A DNA stretch of 64,000 bases, taken from positions 62,001-126,000 of the forward strand of contig JAFEFL010000025.1 of assembly GCA_018240595.1 (NCBI GenBank), in the 5' to 3' direction. The stretch is from Pseudomonadota bacterium (GTDB taxonomy: Bacteria; Pseudomonadota; Alphaproteobacteria; Rhizobiales; Xanthobacteraceae). The notes under the pieces were generated by a model. That model did no database searches, was not told the DNA's origin, and saw only the letters and a program-made list of their open reading frames with translations. Within the stretch, counting starts at the first letter, position 1. The number at the start of each line of letters is the position of its first letter. Below are positions 15,574 to 21,788 of this stretch, in pieces. A program made the translations under genes and the position numbers.

Positions 15574-16068
15574 ATGCCAGGTCAGAACAAATCGCTGGAA
15601 GATCTCTTCCACGAAAACCTGAAAGATATTTATTACGCCGAACGCAAGATCCTCGTCGCGCTGCCGAAGATGGCCAAGGCCGTCAATTCGGATCAGCTCC
15701 GCGCCGCGTTCGAAAAGCATGTCGAGGAGACGAAAGGTCAAGTCGAACGCCTCAAGCAGGTGTTCAAGATGATCGAGCAGGCGCCGAAGGGCAAAACCTG
15801 TCCCGCCATTCTCGGTCTGGTCGAGGAAGGCGAAGAGGTCATGGAAGACTTCGAGGATTCGCCGGCGCTGGATGCCGGCCTGTTGTCCGGCGCGCAGGCC
15901 GTCGAGCATTACGAGATGGCGCGCTACGGCACTTTGGTCGCCTGGGCCGAACAGCTCGGCATGAAGGAAGCCGCGAAGCTCCTCCAGCAGACTCTCGAGG
16001 AAGAAAAGAAGACGGATGCGCTGCTGAACAAGCTCGCCGAGTCCGCGATCAACCAGAAGGCCGCCTGA
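15574..16068 (+). CDS. Ferritin-like YciE/YciF (DUF892) family protein
   Basis: This 164-aa, all-helical protein belongs to the YciE/YciF (DUF892) ferritin-like family. It begins SLEDLFHENLKDIYYAERKI and has regularly spaced Glu and His residues (EKHVEET near 50, AVEHYEMARY near 110, EEEKKTDALLNKLAE near 145) that could form a di-metal site in a four-helix bundle. Members are induced by stress; the biochemical role is not established. A GGGAG ribosome-binding site precedes the ATG, an EcfG-type promoter lies just upstream and a strong terminator follows, so it is probably a single-gene stress unit. Confidence 0.88.
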   Translation: MPGQNKSLEDLFHENLKDIYYAERKILVALPKMAKAVNSDQLRAAFEKHVEETKGQVERLKQVFKMIEQAPKGKTCPAILGLVEEGEEVMEDFEDSPALDAGLLSGAQAVEHYEMARYGTLVAWAEQLGMKEAAKLLQQTLEEEKKTDALLNKLAESAINQKAA

Positions 16069-16074
16069 CGGAGC

Positions 16075-16109
16075 GGCGCTCCGGCGACGGAGCGCCCTCC
16101 TCTTTTTTT
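16075..16109 (+). terminator. Rho-independent terminator of the DUF892 gene
   Basis: GGCGCTCCG-GCGA-CGGAGCGCC stem-loop followed by CTCCTCTTTTTTT, immediately after the stop codon. Confidence 0.85.
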
Positions 16110-16130
16110 ACGTCAAACCCCGTCGCCGCC

Positions 16131-16171
16131 AAAAAAAAGGAGAGCCCGGGCCTTGCCAGTCCGGGCTCTCC
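16131..16171 (-). terminator. Rho-independent terminator for the minus-strand pair
   Basis: On the minus strand an 11-bp perfect stem (GGAGAGCCCGG / CCGGGCTCTCC) is followed by eight T residues. It ends the DUF2171-Myb-like pair encoded at 16790-16262. Confidence 0.85.
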
Positions 16172-16261
16172 GTTCCTCGGCCTTGCTCATCGACGCGGAC
16201 ATCTCCTTGTCGCGAGAGGCCGAGGCCTTTGGTCAATTAACGCGGCCGCACGCGAAAGGTT

Positions 16262-16534
16262 CTAACCGCGGCGCCGCCGGTTATACGGCGAGCGGTTGGC
16301 CGGCTTGAGCGAGATGCCTTCGCGCTGCGCCTTGCTGCGGATCGCGGCCGGCGGCCGTCCGAGCTTGAGGCTGAGCACGCCGGTCGGCGTGTTGGCCCGC
16401 GCCAGCGAGCGCAGCTGACGCAGCTCCTGCGGCGTCCAGCGTTCGCCGAGCCGGCGCTTATACTTCGGGTGGGCCTTGCGCGGTCCCTTCTTGCCGATCG
16501 GCGAGCCGGGCCGCTTCCATGCGGGTTGCGCCAT
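16262..16534 (-). CDS. Small basic Myb/SANT-like DNA-binding protein
   Basis: This 90-aa protein is very basic (pI well above neutral by eye). It contains a helix-turn-helix-like segment ERWTPQELRQLRSLARAN, followed by LGRPPAAIRSKAQREG, the pattern of a SANT/Myb-type or homeodomain-like fold with a conserved Trp. DNA binding is inferred, not shown. It starts 16 bp after the DUF2171 gene stop and shares its terminator, so the two form an operon. An in-frame upstream start at 16597 would overlap the DUF2171 gene. Confidence 0.7.
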   Translation of the reverse strand: MAQPAWKRPGSPIGKKGPRKAHPKYKRRLGERWTPQELRQLRSLARANTPTGVLSLKLGRPPAAIRSKAQREGISLKPANRSPYNRRRRG

Positions 16535-16550
16535 TGCCGTATCCTCCCGC

Positions 16551-16790
16551 TCAGACCTTGGCGCCGGAGGCTTCGGTCTCCGGCACCGCCGAGGCATTGA
16601 CCGACAGTTTCACGGTGTCGCCTTCGACCGAGCCGACCAGCTTGCGATCGATATAGTGATGATGGCCCTGGTGGCCGGCGCCGCTGTCCTTCTTGGTCAG
16701 CTTGATGCGATCGCCCTCGATGCGATCGACGGTGCCGACCGGCGCGCCGTCCTTGCCGATTACCTTCATGTGCTCCTTGATGTCAGCCAT
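16551..16790 (-). CDS. DUF2171 family protein
   Basis: This 79-aa protein matches the DUF2171 pattern: MADIKEHMKVIGKDGAPVG, GTVDRIEGDRIKLTKKDS, then a HHHYID segment and DRKLVGSVEGDTVKLSVNA. The fold is probably a small beta-barrel related to PRC-barrel proteins. The function is unknown; the family is often found among stress-related genes in rhizobia. GGAGGAAC directly upstream of the ATG at 16790 supports the start. It is the first gene of a two-gene operon with the Myb-like gene. Confidence 0.8.
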   Translation of the reverse strand: MADIKEHMKVIGKDGAPVGTVDRIEGDRIKLTKKDSGAGHQGHHHYIDRKLVGSVEGDTVKLSVNASAVPETEASGAKV

Positions 16791-16945
16791 GGGTTCCTCC
16801 AAATGTGCAACTCCGGGCTAACGCCGAATGCAGAGGATCGTTCAACGGCTTAATCGCAACCGCGCGCGGCGAGGAAGCGCGGCACTTGATTCGGCCGCCG
16901 CGCCGGCGTCTGGTGTGGCACTTGCCAGCCAACCGCGATCGCCTC

Positions 16946-17116
16946 ATGCCCGAACAATATCGTCGCCCGCATCATCATGAGCGTGTGCAGCTCGCCGAAC
17001 GCATGAAGCGTGCGTCCGAGACCGAAGCCGACGCGCTCGCCGCAATCCGCGACTTCAACGATCGGCTCCGTGCGGGCCGCGCCATATGGGCGTGGCGACG
17101 ATCGCCGCCGCGCTGA
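16946..17116 (+). CDS. Small basic hypothetical protein
   Basis: A 56-aa reading frame starting MPEQYRRPHHHERVQLAERM has helix-forming composition (AERMKRASETEADALAAIRD) and ends RAGRAIWAWRRSPPR. It overlaps the start of the zinc-ribbon gene at 17086 by 31 bp on the same strand, which could mean translational coupling. The family is not recognised and the model rests only on composition and position. Confidence 0.4.
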   Translation: MPEQYRRPHHHERVQLAERMKRASETEADALAAIRDFNDRLRAGRAIWAWRRSPPR

Positions 17117-17301
17117 CGGCGAAGCGACCGTGGCTGTCGATCCTGTGCGAAAGCTGCGACGGCGTCACCGATCTCGATCTGCGAATGAAGCCGCGCCCCC
17201 CGGACGCCTCGATTCGCATCGCGCTGCGCGAAGTGAGATGTCCGCGTTGCAACGGCCACGGCCGGCCGCGCATCGTCGGCCTCTCGGGCGGCATCAAGTA
17301 A
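17086..17301 (+). CDS. Small zinc-ribbon protein (copy e, rhizobial CxxC...CxxC family)
   Basis: This 71-aa protein has C21ESC24 and C52PRC55, separated by a strongly patterned linker (DGVTDLDLRMKPRPPDASIR). The arrangement W-x(4)-C-x-x-C ... VDLR ... DAS ... L-x(3)-CPRC is a recurring small rhizobial family. The spacing between the Cys pairs is a few residues longer than in copies a to d, so it belongs to a separate branch. Function unknown. Confidence 0.65.
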   Translation: MGVATIAAALTAKRPWLSILCESCDGVTDLDLRMKPRPPDASIRIALREVRCPRCNGHGRPRIVGLSGGIK

Positions 17302-17554
17302 GTGAATGCGCGCCGCGCGCGTGCATCGCTCGCAATGTCACGACATCGTCATGCGGCGCGACACATCGGCCCTTGCAGCGCCGCCGGCGCATCGCAGTTG
17401 CGGCATATCGATGAAATTGAAGATAAAATAATCGATGCGTCGCGACGCGCGCGAACGCGCAACATAAAACCGTCACCTTTGCCGTGCTATTGAGTGACGA
17501 GCATTACGATTGTTCGTCGGTCCGACGATCGTTCTTGTCCGGACCGAATGATCC
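17302..17554. other. Intergenic stretch before copy c, no gene recognised
   Basis: About 250 bp with locally AT-rich sequence (near 17415-17445) and a short palindrome, CGTCGGTCCGACG, near 17515-17527. Short arginine-rich frames are present but unconvincing. Confidence 0.4.
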
Positions 17555-17604
17555 GTTGGCTGAGAGACAGAGTGTACTCCCGCCCTCGCGAACAGCAGGA
17601 AGGG
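17555..17604 (+). repeat. Conserved leader before zinc-ribbon gene (copy 2)
   Basis: It matches 15134-15180 over its whole length, with the core GAGAGACAGAGTGTACTCCC, and ends in a purine-rich ribosome-binding site (AGGAAGGGAAG) before the ATG at 17611. Confidence 0.6.
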
Positions 17605-17610
17605 AAGTCG

Positions 17611-17814
17611 ATGTCGAAAACCCAGACAAATTCCACCAACGCTCCCGAAATCGATCGCCCGGTTTGCGCGCGCTGCGGCTCGCAAATGTGGCTCGCCCGC
17701 ATTTCGCCGGACGTCAAAGGCCGCGAGTGGCGGACCTTCGAATGTCCCGTTTGCGAGGTCTCGACCGATTCCGAGGCCGAAAGCCGCGGCAGTCCGCTGG
17801 AAGCCGGGCGTTGA
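17611..17814 (+). CDS. Small double-CxxC zinc-ribbon protein (copy c)
   Basis: This 67-aa protein is the close paralogue of the gene at 15188: C19ARC22-GSQMWLARI and TFECPVCEVST with C45 and C48. The N terminus (MSKTQTNSTNAPEIDRP) is polar and the C terminus is acidic. AGGAAGGGAAG supports the ATG at 17611. The pair clearly arose by duplication, leader included, with about 2.4 kb now separating the copies. Confidence 0.78.
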   Translation: MSKTQTNSTNAPEIDRPVCARCGSQMWLARISPDVKGREWRTFECPVCEVSTDSEAESRGSPLEAGR

Positions 17815-17959
17815 CCGCCGGACGCCGTCAATTCCACAGCGCTCCGCTGGTAGCGGGCAACCCTCCCTTCTGATTAGAGATTTCTGTGCCGGAGTATTGT
17901 AGTACACCGGACATTGCCGATATCCTGATACCGTAATATTGCAGCCATGGAGACACCCC

Positions 17960-18109
17960 ATGGAAAGATTCGTTCACCGCGCCAATCTCGAACATTTCCG
18001 ACGTCTGCTGGCCCAGACCACGGACGAGGCGCAGCGTCGCAAGCTTGAAAAGCTCATCGCCGAGGAAGAGGCGAAAGACACTCCGCCGCCGCCGAAGCAG
18101 GACGACTGA
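17960..18109 (+). CDS. 49-aa conserved-looking hypothetical protein
   Basis: This short gene encodes MERFVHRANLEHFRRLLAQT, then TDEAQRRKLEKLIAEEEAKD and a proline/aspartate tail. It is predicted to be a single amphipathic helical hairpin. The pattern (ERF-x-H-x-x-NLEHFRRLL ... R-x-x-L-x-KL-x-AEEEAK) is one I associate with tiny rhizobial proteins often found near stress genes, but no function is known. Confidence 0.6.
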   Translation: MERFVHRANLEHFRRLLAQTTDEAQRRKLEKLIAEEEAKDTPPPPKQDD

Positions 18110-18200
18110 GCGCGCACATCCAAGGGTTGGTTTTTGCCGGTTCAACGCCGGTTGCGGGTGAGCCAGCCCCACCCTGGACTCAATGTGGTTGGGGCCCGCG

Positions 18201-18530
18201 ATGATGTCTCCGGACAAGCAACTTCGCTACGAGATCGCCGCCGCGCTCGCCATCGCGCTGCTGATCTATGGGGCGTCTCGGTTGGCCGGTTCACTTGGCG
18301 TCGGCCTCCTCGGCCTGCTGATCCTGTTCATCGCCGTGCAGGCCGACCTCGACAAGAGCGCGACGTCGGACGTCTGGGCGATGCGGGCGGCACCGTCGCA
18401 TCCCATGGACCGCGCCGAAAACGCCGCGCGCCATGCCGACAGCAATTCGATGAACCAGCCGATCCTGATCGGCAAATGGCTCGGCGCCGGTCTTGCCCTG
18501 ATCGGCCTCGGCCTGTTCTTCTTCGCGTAA
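18201..18530 (+). CDS. Small inner-membrane hypothetical protein
   Basis: This 109-aa protein has two or three hydrophobic stretches: AAALAIALLIYGASRLAG (about 10-28), LGVGLLGLLILFIAV (about 31-45) and LGAGLALIGLGLFFFA at the extreme C terminus. The loop between is polar. No family is recognised. Start codons at 18183, 18201 and 18204 are all possible; the tandem ATGs at 18201/18204 were chosen because MMSPDKQLRYEI gives a short polar N terminus before the first helix. Confidence 0.55.
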   Translation: MMSPDKQLRYEIAAALAIALLIYGASRLAGSLGVGLLGLLILFIAVQADLDKSATSDVWAMRAAPSHPMDRAENAARHADSNSMNQPILIGKWLGAGLALIGLGLFFFA

Positions 18531-18546
18531 CCCCGTCAGGCGCGCG

Positions 18547-18620
18547 GCTCCGGACTTGCCATGCCCTGTCCCGCATCCAGCACAGTCTTGCCAAACAAGA
18601 GCCAATGAACACGCCCGGCG
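18547..18620 (+). pseudogene. Decayed duplicate of the 5' end of the PaaI thioesterase gene
   Basis: This segment aligns with 19166-19240, the upstream edge and first codons of the intact thioesterase gene, at roughly 75 percent identity by eye with a one-base indel. In one frame it still reads LSRIQHSLAKQEPMNT, against LSRIQPSFAKQGLMNT in the intact gene. The remainder of the thioesterase is absent; a minus-strand gene begins its 3' end exactly where the similarity stops. Confidence 0.7.
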
Positions 18621-19001
18621 TCAGCGCCGGGCCCGGCTCCGCAGCGGCACCCGGCACCGGTTGCTGCGCTCGTTGAACGCCATGCCGAGGAACGGCAGCG
18701 CCAGCGAGGTCATGGCCTCGCGCAAGGTCAGTTCGCGGCACTGGGTGCGGCCGACCACCGTGGCATTGACCATGATGCTGATGACGCCGATGCCGACCGC
18801 GATCACCGGCCACGGCGACACCGATGACGCAGACGATGACGGCGACGCGATGGTCTCCGCCACGCATATCCCCGGCGGGATCATGTGCGTGCCGGCAGGA
18901 CAAAAGACGATCAGGGCATGCGCCTTCGGCGCGGGAATCGTGAACGCCGCCGCCAACACTGCCGCAAGCAGCGCCTGCCGTTTCCAACCGCGATGCGCCA
19001 T
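18621..19001 (-). CDS. Exported/membrane hypothetical protein
   Basis: This 126-aa protein starts with a signal peptide (MAHRGWKRQALLAAVLAAAF, then TIPAPKAHA). It has a Cys pair in FCPAGTHMIPPGICVAE, and a second hydrophobic segment WPVIAVGIGVISIMVNATVV near 64-83. The C terminus (LPFLGMAFNERSNRCR) carries two more cysteines. No family is recognised. It is divergent from the intact thioesterase gene and lies between that gene and its decayed copy, so it may mark the insertion or duplication that separated them. Confidence 0.55.
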   Translation of the reverse strand: MAHRGWKRQALLAAVLAAAFTIPAPKAHALIVFCPAGTHMIPPGICVAETIASPSSSASSVSPWPVIAVGIGVISIMVNATVVGRTQCRELTLREAMTSLALPFLGMAFNERSNRCRVPLRSRARR

Positions 19002-19180
19002 CGCCGCTTCCCTGTGCGAGACTCAGCGTTCATGCCTAGCAGGCCGGCAAGTTTGCCCCTTGATCTAGAGCAAGCGCGAGCGGTCCGAGAGCCCGGGCGC
19101 CCTGGCGAACGCGCTTCTGGATCAAGGGCGTTCCGGTCTAGTCTCGCCGCAGTTCTTCCCTCGCCGCTCCGGACCCCGCC

Positions 19181-19609
19181 ATGCCGTTATCCCGCATTCA
19201 ACCGAGCTTCGCCAAACAAGGGCTGATGAACACGCTCGGCGCGCGGCTCGAGACCGTCGAGCCCGGCTTCGTCGAGATCGTCATGACGCCCTCGCCGGCG
19301 ATCTCGCAGCAGCACGGCTTTGTCCATGCCGGTGCAGTGAGCGCGATCGCCGACAGCGCCGCCGGCTATGCCGCGTTGAGCGTGATGCCGGCGGGCTCCG
19401 GCGTGCTCACCGCCGAGTTCAAGATCAACCTTCTGGCGCCGGCGGCCGGCGACAAGATCATCGCCCGCGGCCGCGTCGTCAAAGCCGGCCGCACGCTCAC
19501 GCTGTCGCAGGCCGAAGTCTTCGCCGTGAAGGATGGCGCCGAGAAGCTGATCGCGCTGCTGACCGCGACGATGATGACGATCCACAGCCGCGACGGCATC
19601 GTCGACTAG
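19181..19609 (+). CDS. PaaI-family (hotdog-fold) acyl-CoA thioesterase
   Basis: This 142-aa protein is a hotdog-fold thioesterase of the PaaI/YdiI type. The core motif HGFVHAGAVSAIADSAAGYA (residues about 45-64) contains the HGG-like catalytic loop and the acidic residue (Asp) on the hotdog helix. EFKINLLAPAAGDKIIARG (about 85-103) forms the following strand. Such enzymes hydrolyse aryl- or acyl-CoA thioesters; the substrate is not evident. A partial decayed copy lies 600 bp upstream. Confidence 0.85.
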   Translation: MPLSRIQPSFAKQGLMNTLGARLETVEPGFVEIVMTPSPAISQQHGFVHAGAVSAIADSAAGYAALSVMPAGSGVLTAEFKINLLAPAAGDKIIARGRVVKAGRTLTLSQAEVFAVKDGAEKLIALLTATMMTIHSRDGIVD

Positions 19610-19817
19610 CGCGGTGCGGGGCGCCCTGTGCGGTATTTCCGGCGCGCACGGTAGCCAATTAACGTCTCATTCACCGTGCCGCTCTATTGCCGCACGTCTG
19701 TCCTGAAGCGGCCCGGTTTCGAATTTACGCCTCGTCGCATCGGGACTCGGAGGGAAGTCCCGCGCGGCGCCTGGGGACCGGCGCTGCCGTGACGATCGCG
19801 GTCGAAGGGGACGATCC

Positions 19818-19958
19818 ATGCTGACCAACGTGACCGAGCAGTGTGTGCGCCTCGGACTGGCGCTCGCCCTGATCGCGGTGATTTCTTTCTCGCTCTACCA
19901 GTTCTCCGGCCATGCCCGGCCCGACGGCATGACGCCGGTGTTCACGCCGCTGAACTGA
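19818..19958 (+). CDS. 46-aa single-helix membrane peptide
   Basis: This tiny gene encodes a peptide with one hydrophobic helix (RLGLALALIAVISFSLYQF, about 11-29) and a short C-terminal tail rich in Pro. It resembles the many rhizobial single-pass mini-proteins of unknown role. The only support is the TM profile and an in-frame ATG-to-TGA frame; no strong ribosome-binding site is seen. Confidence 0.4.
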   Translation: MLTNVTEQCVRLGLALALIAVISFSLYQFSGHARPDGMTPVFTPLN

Positions 19959-20163
19959 CAGCCGCAGGCGATACCGCCCTCGATCCGGCCTGACCTCGTC
20001 CGCGCGTTGTCCGGCGACCACGCCGCCATCCTGGCGTGCCGAATTCTCGTTGCATTTAACTCCAGCTGGCAAAGGATTGGCCGGCTTTTGACATTTATCA
20101 ATTCAGCCGCGCGGCGCGTCGCGATTATGGCCAACCGCCGTCTCTCACGTCATTTGAATTGGC

Positions 20164-20334
20164 ATGCCCCAACGTCCGCCGCTGCGCCATTGCCCGATCT
20201 GCGGCATCGCCATGCAAGCCCGGAAGTCGTTACCCGAGGCGGAGCATTTCGATCGCTTCGAATGCCTGAACTGCCACACGACGATCGTGGCGACGCCGGT
20301 ACCGGACGGCGAAGCGCAGGACGACGACGCCTGA
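20164..20334 (+). CDS. Small double-CxxC zinc-ribbon protein (copy d)
   Basis: This 56-aa protein has C10PIC13 and C34LNC37, in the contexts RHCPICGIAM and FDRFECLNCHTTIV, followed by an acidic tail. It is a four-Cys zinc ribbon of the same general type as copies a to c, with the second knuckle again preceded by an aromatic residue and Glu. A TTTTGACA element lies 71 bp upstream of the ATG, as it does for two neighbouring genes. Confidence 0.65.
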   Translation: MPQRPPLRHCPICGIAMQARKSLPEAEHFDRFECLNCHTTIVATPVPDGEAQDDDA

Positions 20335-20470
20335 ATCACGCCGCCGTGAATTATGTGTCCGGTTTTTGACATCGCTCAATATTCCACACCGCGAACGCGC
20401 CTATCGAATTGACATGAGCTGGGCCGCTCGAGTGCCCAGCGATAGCCGCGCCACCGAGGAGACCGTCGCG

Positions 20471-20797
20471 ATGTCGGAAGCTTCAGAGACCCCGCAAGTC
20501 ATGCCTGCGCAGAAGCGCCCGCGGCAGGATCCGGAATTGAGCCACAAGTCCGCGATCATCAAGCGCTCGATCGAACTGCACGGCCACAAGACCAGCGTAT
20601 CGCTCGAGGACCAGTTCTGGGACGGCCTGCGTTTCATCGCCGAGGTCAAACGCACGCCGCTGCCGGCGCTGTTGCAGACCATCGATGGCCAGCGCGGCAA
20701 TGCCAACATGTCGTCGGCGATCCGCGTCTTCGTGCTCGAATATTACCGCAGCCTCAGCACCGCCCAGGCCACCCAGGCCGGCCGGCCGGCGGCGTGA
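20471..20797 (+). CDS. Ribbon-helix-helix domain protein
   Basis: This 108-aa protein has a basic linker (KRPRQDPELSHKSAIIKRSI) followed by an RHH-type domain: HGHKTSVSLEDQFWDGLRFI, then AEVKRTPLPALLQTIDGQRG and SSAIRVFVLEYYR. The beta strand KTSVSLE and the two helices fit the RHH_4 family of predicted DNA-binding proteins. It probably regulates transcription as a dimer; targets are unknown. GAGGAGA upstream of the ATG at 20471 supports the start over an in-frame codon at 20366. Confidence 0.8.
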   Translation: MSEASETPQVMPAQKRPRQDPELSHKSAIIKRSIELHGHKTSVSLEDQFWDGLRFIAEVKRTPLPALLQTIDGQRGNANMSSAIRVFVLEYYRSLSTAQATQAGRPAA

Positions 20798-20863
20798 ACG
20801 GCGCGGGGCGAAAGCGCCCCGCCCGCCCGGCACAACGGCGCGGCGCCGCTCCGGCGCCCGCCA

Positions 20864-20950
20864 ACCGGCTTCAGCGCCGGTTGCGCTCCATGATCGGCTC
20901 CAGCGCCGATCGCGCTCCATGATCGGCGTCAGCGCCGATCGCGCTCCATG
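20864..20950. repeat. Three tandem 29-bp units, each with a hairpin
   Basis: Units 20864-20892, 20893-20921 and 20922-20950 are almost identical (core CAGCGCCGATCGCGCTCCATG). Each contains an inverted repeat around TCAGCGCC or CCAGCGCC. The last unit includes the stop and final codons (MERDRR) of the PYP-like gene, so the array appears to be a repeated duplication of that gene's 3' end. Confidence 0.85.
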
Positions 20951-21309
20951 AACAGCCAGACCCCGCCGTTGCGCGCCGACAAAACGCGGATGCGCACTTC
21001 GCGATCGGGATTGGCCAGATCGCCCGGCAGCGCCAGCTCGAAATCCACATGGCCCTCTTCCATCGCCCGCGTCAGCCGGGCGCGGAAATCGCGCTTGCTG
21101 TCGCAATGCGACACGTCGAAGAAATCGCGGCCGAGCGGCGCCATGCCGTAACCGCTCTCGCGCGCTTCGGTCGCGCTGTAGAACTGCACGACGCAGCGGC
21201 GGTCGAGCAGCACGACGCCGAACGGCAATTGATCCAGTTGATGCTGGCTGAGTTGCTCGATGCGCGCGACGAGGTCGGGCGCATCGAAATCGACGCTGTC
21301 GTCCGCCAT
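20929..21309 (-). CDS. Photoactive yellow protein-like PAS domain protein
   Basis: This 126-aa single PAS domain aligns along its length with photoactive yellow protein (125 aa). The N-terminal cap reads LSQHQLDQLPFGVVLLD. The chromophore-site motif is Y44SATE48 (PYP Y42NAAE46). FFDVSHC69 places a cysteine where PYP C69 binds p-coumarate. The C terminus GGVWLFMERD matches GDSYWVFVKRV. PYP Thr50 and Arg52 are replaced by Ser52 and Tyr54. A blue-light or redox sensor role is therefore possible. The ATG at 21309 gives the PYP length; an upstream in-frame extension is not PYP-like. No lyase or ligase for p-coumarate lies in the window. Confidence 0.7.
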   Translation of the reverse strand: MADDSVDFDAPDLVARIEQLSQHQLDQLPFGVVLLDRRCVVQFYSATEARESGYGMAPLGRDFFDVSHCDSKRDFRARLTRAMEEGHVDFELALPGDLANPDREVRIRVLSARNGGVWLFMERDRR

Positions 21310-21528
21310 CCGGCGCGGGCCCCTTCTGCAGTGTATTAGGCGCGTTTCTTGTACGGTATCAGGCAACCGTAGCGTGGCACGGGAACCCGCGAGTCCACAA
21401 GCGCCATTCGTGGCTTTGCCCACGGGCGGTTAACGGGCCGGCGCACGGGCCGGCATGCCGACAGTCCGGGCGCGCGACAGCGGCACGGTGAATCGCGCGC
21501 GCGGACACCTGACGCGCGCGCACGGCCG

Positions 21529-21702
21529 CTAGTGCTGCGCCGCCCACATATTGTCGATGAGGTTCGGATAAGGCCGGCCGGCCTTTTTGGCGCGCGCCTC
21601 GGCCTTTTCGCGCTGCGCCGGCGTCAGCTTGCCGTGCGTCTTGCGCGGGTTTTTCTTCTTCCAGGGCGGGGTTTTCGCCTGCCTGGTCTTGATGCCGTCC
21701 AT
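21529..21702 (-). CDS. Small basic hypothetical protein
   Basis: This 57-aa protein is highly basic at its N terminus (MDGIKTRQAKTPPWKKKNPR), then KTHGKLTPAQREKAEARAKK and a hydrophobic-aromatic end (GRPYPNLIDNMWAAQH). It has the look of a conserved rhizobial mini-protein that may bind nucleic acid. It stands alone between the PYP-like and fumarase genes. A GAGGAG purine stretch precedes the ATG. Confidence 0.6.
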   Translation of the reverse strand: MDGIKTRQAKTPPWKKKNPRKTHGKLTPAQREKAEARAKKAGRPYPNLIDNMWAAQH

Positions 21703-21788
21703 GATGCGCGCTCCTCTTGAGCCATAACGCAGGACGGCGCCGGATGGATCACCCGGCGCCGCCGCTTACGCATCGCGTTTCGTGAATA

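Noticed and set aside
20864..20950. Short tandem repeats considered as a CRISPR array
   Set aside because: The 29-bp units are directly abutting with no spacers, and no cas genes are present.
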